Shown here: positions 27,333-35,808 of the stretch, in pieces
Position numbering within the stretch: the first letter of the stretch is position 1
Layout: each line of letters opens with the position of its first letter
Origin: Fidelibacterota bacterium
GTDB lineage: Bacteria > Fidelibacterota > UBA2242 > JAFGTP01
Assembly (NCBI GenBank): GCA_016934035.1
Contig: JAFGTP010000030.1
Coordinates: forward strand, 31,687 to 95,686
Direction of reading: 5' to 3'
DNA: 64,000 nt
Translations under genes and position numbers: made by a program
The notes under the pieces: model-generated
Seen by the model: only the letters and a program-made list of their open reading frames with translations
Told to the model about the DNA's origin: nothing
Database searches by the model: none

Positions 27333-28401
27333 GTTGATACCCGATTGTCGGTTCCGGTATGATCACAAAATCAATGGAAGAGTTATTGGTGTCAAAGCCG
27401 GCAGCGATCCTTTCCAGGGATGTTCCGCTGTATTTACTTTGACCAATACCACCAATACCACGGTCCAGGGCGTCTTCAATCTCTTTCACATGCTCCGGTG
27501 TGGCCGACCATTCCACACAGTCAATGACGGATTCAATATCTATTCCATCGGTATAATCCACATCACTGCCGTCAGCAATCAAAACACAGTCACCCGTCAA
27601 GCCCACCAAAAAATCAAGCCGAAAACCAACTTCCAGATTTTCCAGGTTGGGCACATCGGGATTATCCGGATCATTGAGCATGGCACTGTTTTTAAACTCA
27701 AAATCAGCCTGGCTCAGATCAATACTGGCGCTTCCGCTGAAAATTTCGTCTTTATGGTTAAAGGCATCTGATGCAAGGACCTTAAATTCCCCCGGATAAA
27801 TGGGATAATCCTGGGTCCCGCCGAGAGGTTCTCCGGGGAATTGAAAAATATAGGTCACATTGGCCAGAAAAGCACCCATTCGGCAAAAAATCATACCATC
27901 CAGATATAGCGTATCCTGAGATGAATTATATAATTCAAAATACTGGTCATAGAAATAGAAAAAGTTATTGGGAGGCCCGGCTGAATAAATTTCATTGATT
28001 TTGATTCCAGGGGCAGTTCCTGATGCGATGGTAAAAACGGTATCTGTAAAAGTCCTGCCTTCAACCGGCTCCACACTGGAACTTCCGGTTACCATAATGG
28101 TGTCCCAAGCTTCAGGATTCAGGAAAGAGGGCACAATTACTTCTGTGTTGATATTGGTCTCATAGATGGCATAGGGAATTTTTTCAAATACAACCTGCCC
28201 GTTTTCATCGGTTGTGTCAACCAGCATCGGCAGATTATATTCTGAAGTCATCAGGAAGACGGGAACACCGGCAATCAGGTCATTTTCGTATTTAACATAT
28301 AATTCCAGCGTCAATTCGCCATCATGAATGGATGGCGCGTCTTTGTAACAATCCATTAAGAAGAAGGCAACGAGTCCGATCATAAAAATATTTTTTACCA
28401 T
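27325..28401 (-). CDS. DUF4876-like surface lipoprotein, copy A
   Basis: 358 residues. A short signal (MVKNIFMIGLVAFFLMDC) ends in LMDC, an irregular lipobox with Asp at -1. After an N-terminal carboxypeptidase-regulatory-like domain come KINEIYSAGPPNNFFYFYDQ, YFELYNSSQDTLYLDGMIF, IYPGEFKVLASDAFNHK and the closing NNSSIDFVIIPEPTIGYQ. All of these correspond to segments of the copy B protein at 17953-19218. The TonB receptor gene overlaps its start by 7 bases. It is inferred to be a substrate-binding surface partner of that receptor. Confidence 0.78.
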   Translation of the reverse strand: MVKNIFMIGLVAFFLMDCYKDAPSIHDGELTLELYVKYENDLIAGVPVFLMTSEYNLPMLVDTTDENGQVVFEKIPYAIYETNINTEVIVPSFLNPEAWDTIMVTGSSSVEPVEGRTFTDTVFTIASGTAPGIKINEIYSAGPPNNFFYFYDQYFELYNSSQDTLYLDGMIFCRMGAFLANVTYIFQFPGEPLGGTQDYPIYPGEFKVLASDAFNHKDEIFSGSASIDLSQADFEFKNSAMLNDPDNPDVPNLENLEVGFRLDFLVGLTGDCVLIADGSDVDYTDGIDIESVIDCVEWSATPEHVKEIEDALDRGIGGIGQSKYSGTSLERIAAGFDTNNSSIDFVIIPEPTIGYQHE

Positions 28402-30992
28402 TGTGTACTGACCTCCAGCCCATAATAAATCTCAGGATTTTGCTCCCTGTTGATCGTCGTGAAAGGATTGATCCAGAGTGCTCTGTCATCAAACAGATTA
28501 TTGATATAGAGCGAGCATTCCGTTTTTCTGGATAATGATTTGGTAATGCGCAAATTAAATAGCCAGCGATTGCCATATTCATACAGCTCTGTATCATACC
28601 AGTAAGTTTGCCCCTGGTACCAGGAATATTCAATGCCATTGACTTCATGGATATATTTGACAGAATGGTATTCTGACTTTCTGTTTTCCAGAGCGACCTG
28701 CTGTACATCAAGGGTGATCCAAGCCCCCAGCCTTTGATTGACATAATTAACCTGGTAGTCCAGAATCACTTTTTCATGCCATGATGTCATGGGTTTAAAC
28801 CAACTGGTTTCACCGGCAGACAAATCCGGAGAACTATCATAGGCCTGGCCGCTTCTTCCGGATTCGGTGTAGCGATAGGTGATATTCATTTTAAACTGCA
28901 GATTGTAAAATCTTTTCGTCCGGGTTGTAAATTCAATTCCATAAGAATCTTTCCAACCCAAATTTTCATAAATACCATAGCTGGCGGCAGTGACAGTATC
29001 AGGGTTGACCGTGTATCCGACGGGATAGGACTGGGTTATCGGAGAATCATCAGTGCTTGAATAGTATCCGGTCAGAGAAAAACCAAGGGCTTTGACAGGC
29101 TGCCAGTCCACAGAAGCTTCATATTTGGATGTGGTATAGGCCTTCAGGTCCGGGTTTTTTTGTTCTACCATTTCCTCCACATAAACCGTATCAGCATTTA
29201 AATAAGTAAAGTAAGCGGGTTCCCGGTACAAAAACCCCAATGAAACAGCCATAACACTTCGACCGGCTCCAATTCTGAACCGCAAATTGTCAGAAATGAA
29301 ATACTGTAAATTAAACCGGGGATCCAGAAACTCTCCGTTTCGGGCGTCGATCAAACCTTTTGAGAAATCAAACCCTTCCGGATTAAAAGCTGTATAGCGA
29401 CAACCCAGCATGAGATTATATTTTTTGGCCAGAAAACGGCCTTTCATATTATCTTCCGCAAACAGGGAGTATTGCTGCGTCGCTCCATACTGATCATAGG
29501 AATAGGAGCGACGTTCAGAAAAAAATCCATAATAATTCCAATAATCATCCAGCACAAAACCGTCACCGATATTGGACTCATAACTGCCGTTGAAGCCGGC
29601 AATGAACTCATGGGATTGATTTTTGAAATTAAATTCTTTTGAATATTTCAAATTACTCTTGAAATCCACCTGATAGCCCAAGGTTTTTTTACTGCCCACA
29701 TATCCCGGCAGTGTGGTGTCAGACAGTGAAACGCCATTGTATTTTACCACAGTGTCCGCAGGCACATAGACCTGGTCCGCCACCCACTTTTCATTAAAAT
29801 CTTTCTGTCGGTCCAGATTTAAAGCAATCAGACCACCCAGATTTCCCTGGTTGGGACCATTATAATCAAAAGAAAATGAGCCCGATGCCTTGTAGCCTTC
29901 GTTATAATCCTTCATCTGATAGACGCCGATGGGTTCGTCACTATCCAGTGTTTTGGTATAGGTGAAGGCCGTGATGGTATTTAGTTTTTCATTGAAAAGG
30001 GGCTGGTTATAGGAAATTTTACCATAAAGTCGTGTGTATTCATCTCCATTGACCCGCAAGTCCCGCTCACTGTATCCATAATTGAAATGATAATCAAAAT
30101 AACTTTTTGAAAACTTATGACCGCCACTGTAACTGGCTGTCTTTGTATCAGGGTTTAATTTTCCTTTTAATTTGTTCGCCAGATAACCGGATTTGGTTTT
30201 GACTTTGATCAATCCATTACTGAAATTGCCATATTCCGCCGATGGAATCCCGCTGATTACTTCCACTGATTCAATATTATCAGCCGGTATGGTCCGAAGA
30301 TCGATACCATTCCTGCCATCGCCGCCTAATTGGCCGGCTGTTGACATTTCATTACCGTCCACTATGATCGTGGTGCCATAGGTTTCCAGCAATCCGGCAG
30401 TCCCTTCCAGGGAAACAGACCGGATTCCGACCCGGCTGGCAGAGGACAGGCCGGGGTTTTTCGTCTTTTCAATACCGGGAATGAGATTGAGTACGTCTCC
30501 CAGACTGGTGGCCTGCATATGCTCAATTTCACCGGAATTGACCTTACGTGTGGTCACCGGTTCTTCCGGAATCAATTCTTCTCCATGGGATTTGACCTCG
30601 ATACTGCCGATCATAAAACAGTATTCGGAATCGTCCCGTCCCCTGTGGCGACCTTTTCCCGGACCTCTTCCACGACGCTCATGTTCCTGTAGTAAATCAA
30701 TGTTGCATTCATAATTCTGGACAGCATCAATTCTGAAATCGAACAATACGTTTTTGTAATAGCCTGGTTTTGAGGCTTCCACCTGATAGGTCCCCGGTTT
30801 GACATCAGCAATAAAATAGCGGCCATTTTCGTCTGTTGTGACTGTTGCCACGACACTATTGTCCCGCAAATCCACCAGTTTTACAATCGCTTTGTCAAGC
30901 GGTGTTTTTTCCAGGCAGTTTTTAATTTCACCGGAAATATCAGAGGCATAAATCAAAACAGGAAAAATCATCAAAGCTAACAAATTTTTCAT
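28395..30992 (-). CDS. TonB-dependent receptor, copy A
   Basis: 865 residues. Order: signal peptide (to about 16), CarboxypepD_reg domain (ISGEIKNCLEKTPLDKAIVK, 20-100), an Arg/Gly-rich linker (HERRGRGPGKGRHRGRDD, about 103-120) absent from copy B, plug (GEIEHMQATSLGDVLNLIPG, then RTIPADNIESVEVISGIPSA) and barrel. The plug motifs match copy B closely, so the two arose by duplication. It starts 124 bases after the M16 peptidase gene with no hairpin between them, so read-through from the operator at 33945-33964 is possible. Ligand unknown; iron-bearing cargo is inferred from the operator. Confidence 0.92.
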   Translation of the reverse strand: MKNLLALMIFPVLIYASDISGEIKNCLEKTPLDKAIVKLVDLRDNSVVATVTTDENGRYFIADVKPGTYQVEASKPGYYKNVLFDFRIDAVQNYECNIDLLQEHERRGRGPGKGRHRGRDDSEYCFMIGSIEVKSHGEELIPEEPVTTRKVNSGEIEHMQATSLGDVLNLIPGIEKTKNPGLSSASRVGIRSVSLEGTAGLLETYGTTIIVDGNEMSTAGQLGGDGRNGIDLRTIPADNIESVEVISGIPSAEYGNFSNGLIKVKTKSGYLANKLKGKLNPDTKTASYSGGHKFSKSYFDYHFNYGYSERDLRVNGDEYTRLYGKISYNQPLFNEKLNTITAFTYTKTLDSDEPIGVYQMKDYNEGYKASGSFSFDYNGPNQGNLGGLIALNLDRQKDFNEKWVADQVYVPADTVVKYNGVSLSDTTLPGYVGSKKTLGYQVDFKSNLKYSKEFNFKNQSHEFIAGFNGSYESNIGDGFVLDDYWNYYGFFSERRSYSYDQYGATQQYSLFAEDNMKGRFLAKKYNLMLGCRYTAFNPEGFDFSKGLIDARNGEFLDPRFNLQYFISDNLRFRIGAGRSVMAVSLGFLYREPAYFTYLNADTVYVEEMVEQKNPDLKAYTTSKYEASVDWQPVKALGFSLTGYYSSTDDSPITQSYPVGYTVNPDTVTAASYGIYENLGWKDSYGIEFTTRTKRFYNLQFKMNITYRYTESGRSGQAYDSSPDLSAGETSWFKPMTSWHEKVILDYQVNYVNQRLGAWITLDVQQVALENRKSEYHSVKYIHEVNGIEYSWYQGQTYWYDTELYEYGNRWLFNLRITKSLSRKTECSLYINNLFDDRALWINPFTTINREQNPEIYYGLEVSTQW

Positions 30993-31116
30993 ATCACTAC
31001 CACTTCACACTAAAATTTCAATTCATAATAAAAAGTAATTTATGATTATCCCTCACAAAACAAAAGCAATTCATCAGTAAAAAACCAAACAAACCCGATC
31101 TGGCCTGCTAATATTT

Positions 31117-33906
31117 TTAAAAACCCTCAAAAAAATCTTCCGGAATATTACCGGATACAGACATGATATAATTTTCAGTATCCAGATATTTATTTGCAAC
31201 TCTTTTTACATCTTCGAGGGTCACCGCCTGGTATCTTGCTGCTGACTGGTCAAAAAAATCAAGGGGTTGATCATTTCTGACCATTTCGTAGACCAGGCCG
31301 CCAATATCGTCGGATGTACGAACATTTAAAGCCAACAGGGAAATCTTGCGAAATTTAGCTTTGTCCAACTCTTCCCGGGTGATTCCATTTTTCTGGACCC
31401 CTTGAATTTGTTCCAGCATACCAGTAACCATTTCTTTGACATTTTCCGCATCAGTATTGGTGCGAATATTCCAGTAGCCCCCTTTTGAACGGACCCACAG
31501 ATTGCTTTGTATGCCATAACAGAGACCGCGATTGTCCCGCAACTCCACACCCATTCTTGAGGTGAGTGTTGACCCGCACAAAATATATTCCAGTATTTCC
31601 AGAGCGGGAATATCAGGATTATCGATTTTGATGCCCCCAGCCACCGGATTGAAGGCCATATCTACCCGGCATTGTTTTCCTTCCGGAATCGGGACCACAT
31701 GAATTTTTCGTCCAGCAATCGGTTTTACGGTGTTAAAACCCAGATTTTTATCACCAGATTCTTTTTTCCAGCTGCCAAAATTAAGGTTTAGTTTGTTTTC
31801 TATCCATTCCCGGTCAAAATCCCCCACAACCACAATTTCCATATTTTGCGGGGTATAGTATTTGGCATGAAAATCAAGCATATCCTGCCGGTTCATAGAC
31901 CGATAGGTTTCCGGTTCACCAGCGTGGGGCAGAGCATACTGGTGTCCTTCAAAAACACCGGTAAACATTTTGTAAAAAGCTTCCATCTCTTTTTTCCGGC
32001 TGTATTCTTCTGCGGCATTGATAAGCCGTGGCCGGATTTTTTCGATTTCCGACTCCGGAAAACCAGGCTTTGCCAGAATTTCAAACAAAGACTGCATCAT
32101 GGCATCGGCATCCTTCTTGAGTGAATAACCGATAAAGGTAATGCCATGCCAGCTCTGGCTGACCTGAGATGAATAAGGAACATAGGAGCGCTCTTCCAGC
32201 AATTCCTCATAGGTTTTTGTCGCCGTACCTCTGGACAGCATGCTGCTGACGAAATTACTGAAACCTGGCTTTTCAGTGTCTTCCTGAATTCGTCCGGTAT
32301 TGATTGATCCCATGACATATACAGTTGGGAAATCATGATTTTCAATAAAATAAACTGGGGTGCCATTTTTCAGTTTCATTTCTTTTACCAGGGGGGCAAT
32401 GGGCTCAGGAACACTGACCTCTTCCGGATTCACAGCGTAGAGTTCTTCTACAGGAATAGTTTTTCCAAAGAGCTTTAAAATTTTTGAAAACAACCTCTTT
32501 TTTTGAGGGTCTGCAAAATCAGGTTCCGACACATCCTCTGCATTGGTTATTGAGTCTGGCGCAGCAGTCGCCATCTGCGAGGTCTGTTTTAAATTTGTGT
32601 CCGGATAGGAATAACATACAAAAAGGTTCTTTTCAACCATGTACTTTTGCATCACATCCATAATGTCCTGTTTGGAAACCTCCTGGATTTTCCGGGGCCA
32701 CTCATTGATAAATTCCCAGCCGAAGTAATTTTCATAGGTCCCGATTTTTTCACCGACTTTGCTGATGTACTGGTCTCCGGTGATCTCATTGAAATTGATG
32801 CTGTTCTTTATTTTTTGCAGATCATAGTCTTCAACCGGATGGTATTTCAAGGAATCAATTTCTTCCCAAATGATTTTTTCCACAACTTTCAAGTCGGCTT
32901 TCGGTGTGAGGCTGGCTACCATTGAAAAGGTGCGGGGATCTTTGCTGAACCCATAGCCGCCACCGGTTGATTTGCACAGTCGCTCTTTTTCAACCAATCG
33001 TTTATTCAATCGGGAAGTGGCAGACCTTCCGGCCAGAATTCGTGAGGCGACATAGAGGGCCGGTGCGTCGTCATGAGACCGCGTGGGAACATTAAACTGC
33101 ATGTTGACAGATTCCGACATAATTTCGGAATGCCGGAATTCCAGGACCTTTTTTCCAAAGGATTCCACCCTTAGGAAATCAATTTTTTCCAGCTTTGGCC
33201 CCTGTGGAATTTTCCCGAAGTAAGATTTGACTTTTTTCATTATTTCCGGTGTATCAAAATCACCACAAAGGACCAGTGTCGCGTTATTGGGGGTATAGTA
33301 TTTTTTATAATAGCTATAGGCCTGGTCCCGTGTAATACGGTCGATATCATGCATCCACCCGATCACCGGGTTTCCATAGGGATGGCTTTTAAAAATCACC
33401 GTATTCATTTCTTCCCGCATTTGACCCTGGGCTGAATTTTCGGTGCGCATTTTCCGTTCTTCTTTGATGACTTTGATTTCCGATTCATATTCCTGAGGGT
33501 CAAACAGGCATTTGTGCATTCGTTCTGACTCAATATCAAAAGCAAGGTCTATTTTGTTTTTGGGCATGAATTCGTAATAAACCGTGACATCACTGGACGT
33601 AAAGGCATTAAAAATACCACCGTTGGCCGATATGAGTTTAGATATTTTGCCTTTATTAAACCGCTCCGTTCCCTTGAACATCATATGTTCTACAATATGG
33701 GATATACCGGTCTGACCATAGTTTTCATATTTGGCCCCGACATTGTAAGTGAGGTGAGAATAGATCATCGGTGCGGTGTGCATCTCATAAGCGATGACGT
33801 GCAATCCGTTGTCAAGGGTTTCCTCGTAAATTTTTTCAGTATTGAGTGCCAGCAACCCATTAAATAACAGAGCAAAGACCAGCAGCGTTTTAATTTTCAG
33901 TTTCAT
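31117..33906 (-). CDS. Periplasmic M16 (pitrilysin-family) zinc peptidase, FusC-like layout
   Basis: 929 residues with a signal peptide (MKLKIKTLLVFALLFNGLLA). The inverted zinc motif HxxEH is intact: His70, Glu73 and His74 in GISHIVEHMMFKGT; the third ligand is expected in the ESEIKVIKEER region near 150. A second, inactive M16 half follows from about 500, giving the two-domain clam shape of full-length pitrilysins. M16 enzymes degrade short or unfolded chains inside a closed chamber. The TonB receptor downstream and the DtxR-type operator 38 bases upstream recall FusC, which cleaves imported ferredoxin. It could instead be a general periplasmic peptidase. Confidence 0.9.
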   Translation of the reverse strand: MKLKIKTLLVFALLFNGLLALNTEKIYEETLDNGLHVIAYEMHTAPMIYSHLTYNVGAKYENYGQTGISHIVEHMMFKGTERFNKGKISKLISANGGIFNAFTSSDVTVYYEFMPKNKIDLAFDIESERMHKCLFDPQEYESEIKVIKEERKMRTENSAQGQMREEMNTVIFKSHPYGNPVIGWMHDIDRITRDQAYSYYKKYYTPNNATLVLCGDFDTPEIMKKVKSYFGKIPQGPKLEKIDFLRVESFGKKVLEFRHSEIMSESVNMQFNVPTRSHDDAPALYVASRILAGRSATSRLNKRLVEKERLCKSTGGGYGFSKDPRTFSMVASLTPKADLKVVEKIIWEEIDSLKYHPVEDYDLQKIKNSINFNEITGDQYISKVGEKIGTYENYFGWEFINEWPRKIQEVSKQDIMDVMQKYMVEKNLFVCYSYPDTNLKQTSQMATAAPDSITNAEDVSEPDFADPQKKRLFSKILKLFGKTIPVEELYAVNPEEVSVPEPIAPLVKEMKLKNGTPVYFIENHDFPTVYVMGSINTGRIQEDTEKPGFSNFVSSMLSRGTATKTYEELLEERSYVPYSSQVSQSWHGITFIGYSLKKDADAMMQSLFEILAKPGFPESEIEKIRPRLINAAEEYSRKKEMEAFYKMFTGVFEGHQYALPHAGEPETYRSMNRQDMLDFHAKYYTPQNMEIVVVGDFDREWIENKLNLNFGSWKKESGDKNLGFNTVKPIAGRKIHVVPIPEGKQCRVDMAFNPVAGGIKIDNPDIPALEILEYILCGSTLTSRMGVELRDNRGLCYGIQSNLWVRSKGGYWNIRTNTDAENVKEMVTGMLEQIQGVQKNGITREELDKAKFRKISLLALNVRTSDDIGGLVYEMVRNDQPLDFFDQSAARYQAVTLEDVKRVANKYLDTENYIMSVSGNIPEDFFEGF

Positions 33907-33944
33907 AATAGAACAGGCTCCTAAAGATTAAACAGACCGTCACA

Positions 33945-33964
33945 AAATTAGGCAACCCTAATTT
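33945..33964. promoter_or_regulatory. DtxR/IdeR-type operator before the M16 peptidase
   Basis: Arms AAATTAGG (33945-33952) and CCTAATTT (33957-33964) are separated by CAAC. The core TTAGG, CAAC, CCTAA is nearly the same as the operator in front of the dtxR-feoAB genes (59935-59956), which has CAAA in the centre. A second overlapping palindrome, CTAAT TTA ATTAG, lies at 33958-33970; the other operator has a comparable one. It lies 38 bases before the peptidase start and 277 before the divergent ABC gene. The 335-base gap here (33907-34241) also contains the elements at 34093 and 34171. Confidence 0.75.
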
Positions 33965-34092
33965 AATTAGAATCAACTAACTCGTCAATCATATTTCATT
34001 TTTTTCAACATTACATTTCGTCATTGGGTTTTTGGTCAAATTAAATGCCATTATTTTTATTCTCGGAATCAGGGGAAAATTATTATCTGTTT

Positions 34093-34118
34093 TCGACAAT
34101 TATGTCGATATTTCGACA
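34093..34118. promoter_or_regulatory. Three alternating half-sites at 10-base spacing
   Basis: TCGACA (34093-34098), TGTCGA (34103-34108) and TCGACA (34113-34118) alternate in orientation, each separated by 4 bases. They therefore repeat every 10 bases, one helical turn, on one face of the DNA. The element lies between the divergent M16 and ABC operons, 124 bases before the ABC start. This is the geometry of an operator for a dimeric regulator, different from the DtxR-type site. Confidence 0.4.
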
Positions 34119-34170
34119 AAACCGTTGCTCATATTTCAATGATTTCCAGGTTGTTTCTTCGAATTCACCT

Positions 34171-34187
34171 TTGGCACATTCCTTGAC
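34171..34187 (+). promoter_or_regulatory. Possible sigma-54-like -24/-12 element before the ABC operon
   Basis: TTGGCACATTCCTTGAC has TGGCAC at -24 and TTGA where sigma-54 promoters have TTGC, with the usual 10 bases between GG and the second pair. It lies 55 bases before the ATG. A similar imperfect element precedes the chemoreceptor gene, and an NtrC-family activator is encoded nearby. The C-to-A change at -12 is a serious weakness. Confidence 0.25.
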
Positions 34188-34241
34188 TCAGAGGTTCACT
34201 GTTTTCGTATCTATTCTAAACTTTTAAACAGAAAAGAGCTT

Positions 34242-35129
34242 ATGAAAAATTATATCATTGAATGTAAAAACCTGACCCACAAATATGGCGATTATCTCGT
34301 CTATAATGACCTGAATTTCAAGGTGGAAAAAGGGAAGATTTTCGGGTTACTGGGAAAAAATGGAATGGGTAAAACCACAACCATTAATATTATGATGGGA
34401 TTTTTACGACCAACTTCTGGGAGCATAAAAATTTTCGGAGAAGATTCTCATCGGATTTCACCCCAGACCCGGGCCCGGATCGGTCTTCTTCATGAAGGGC
34501 ATGTCACTTATGAATTTTTTAATGTCGAACAAGTAGAACGGTTCTATTCCCGTTTCTACCCAAAATGGAAACGAGAATATTACTATGACCTGATGGACAA
34601 AATGGGTATGAATTATGACCATAAAATTTCCAAAATGTCCTGTGGCCAACGTTCACAGGTTGTTTTGGGATTGATTCTGGCCCAGGTTCCTGACCTCATG
34701 ATTCTCGACGATTATTCTATGGGACTGGATGCCGGATACCGCCGCCTATTCATCGACTATTTAAAAAATTATGTAGAAAAAATGGAAACCACGGTATTGA
34801 TCACTTCCCATATCATTCAGGACCTGGAAAAATTGATCGATGATACGATTATTATTGGCAGAAATAAAGTCCTGCTGCAAATGAACTTTCAGGAATTCCT
34901 CCAGAAATTCCATCAATACGATTTTGACTTTCAGGGAAAACTGGACCTGACACTGGATGATACCGTTTCCAATCTTGAATCCATCAATAATCATTACTCA
35001 CTCTTTTCTTTCAAAGGAAAAGATGAGGTTCTGCAATACCTGAATTCGAAAAACCTTCAGGTGGAAGGCTTTAAAGAAATTAACATGAGCCTTGAAGATG
35101 CTTTTATTGGCCTCACCGGAAAGTATTGA
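34242..35129 (+). CDS. ABC transporter ATP-binding protein (atypical)
   Basis: 295 residues. Walker A is GKNGMGKT (38-45), the signature is KMSCGQRSQ (132-138; canonical LSGGQ) and Walker B is LMILDD (152-157). Asp157 stands where the catalytic Glu is normally found. The switch His is His190 in ITSHI. The last 90 residues form an extra C-terminal domain as in exporter-type ATPases. It is followed by a membrane protein and a DUF4857-like protein, so it forms an ABC-2-type exporter. The weak signature and Glu-to-Asp change suggest slow ATP turnover. Divergent from the M16/TonB operon. Confidence 0.9.
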   Translation: MKNYIIECKNLTHKYGDYLVYNDLNFKVEKGKIFGLLGKNGMGKTTTINIMMGFLRPTSGSIKIFGEDSHRISPQTRARIGLLHEGHVTYEFFNVEQVERFYSRFYPKWKREYYYDLMDKMGMNYDHKISKMSCGQRSQVVLGLILAQVPDLMILDDYSMGLDAGYRRLFIDYLKNYVEKMETTVLITSHIIQDLEKLIDDTIIIGRNKVLLQMNFQEFLQKFHQYDFDFQGKLDLTLDDTVSNLESINNHYSLFSFKGKDEVLQYLNSKNLQVEGFKEINMSLEDAFIGLTGKY

Positions 35130-35139
35130 GGAGGAAAAT

Positions 35140-35808
35140 ATGTACCGTTCACTATTTCAAAAAGAATGGATCAAACTGCGCTGGGCTTTTCTGGCATTTT
35201 TGGTCATTGGATATGCAGCCTTATTTTCCATCGCATCGGATTTGCATTACGGAATAAAAATGCATGGCGCTGTAAAATACTGGAGTAATGTCATAACCTA
35301 CCATAGCAATTATTTCAGCCTTCTGAAATCCCTTCCTGTGCTGGGAGGCATTGCTATCGCATTGCTGCAATTTGTCCCCGAGAGTATCAATCGCCGCTAC
35401 CGGCTCTTTTTCCACCTGCCCATCAATGAACAGAAAATTCTGCTTTTTATGCTTTGGGTTGGCACCGGAATCACTTTGGTAATTGACGGTTTGATTCTTA
35501 TCGGTCTTTACGCTATTGCCACCCTGTTTTTCCCGGCAGAAATCGTCACCATTTCACTGTTGACAACCCTACCCTGGTTTCTGGCCGGCATTATCACTTA
35601 TCTTGGCGTTTCGACACTGGCCATTGAACCCAGCTGGGTCCAAAAAATTGCCATTGGCGTTACAACCTACTTTACCTTTGATTTATTGTTGTCAGAGCGG
35701 AATTTCGCCCAGTACAATGATGTTTTGGTTTATTATCTTCTGATCACCCTGATTTTGGGAATAATTATCCTCTATCCGGGCCACAGATTAAGAAAGGGTT
35801 CCAAATGA
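35140..35808 (+). CDS. ABC-type permease subunit (six-helix membrane protein)
   Basis: 222 residues from the ATG at 35140. This start is preferred over one 48 bases upstream inside the ATPase gene because GAGGAG precedes it. Six hydrophobic helices are visible, beginning KLRWAFLAFLVIGYAALFSI and ending ITLILGIIILYPG. The loop RRYRLFFHLPINEQK is typical of ABC-2 permeases encoded beside such ATPases. It starts 10 bases after the ATPase stop and overlaps the next gene by 4 bases. Substrate unknown. Confidence 0.75.
   Translation: MYRSLFQKEWIKLRWAFLAFLVIGYAALFSIASDLHYGIKMHGAVKYWSNVITYHSNYFSLLKSLPVLGGIAIALLQFVPESINRRYRLFFHLPINEQKILLFMLWVGTGITLVIDGLILIGLYAIATLFFPAEIVTISLLTTLPWFLAGIITYLGVSTLAIEPSWVQKIAIGVTTYFTFDLLLSERNFAQYNDVLVYYLLITLILGIIILYPGHRLRKGSK

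Noticed and set aside
34045..34227. 60-residue open frame in the gap between M16 and the ABC ATPase
   Set aside because: No ribosome binding site, no recognisable family, and it covers the regulatory elements at 34093 and 34171.
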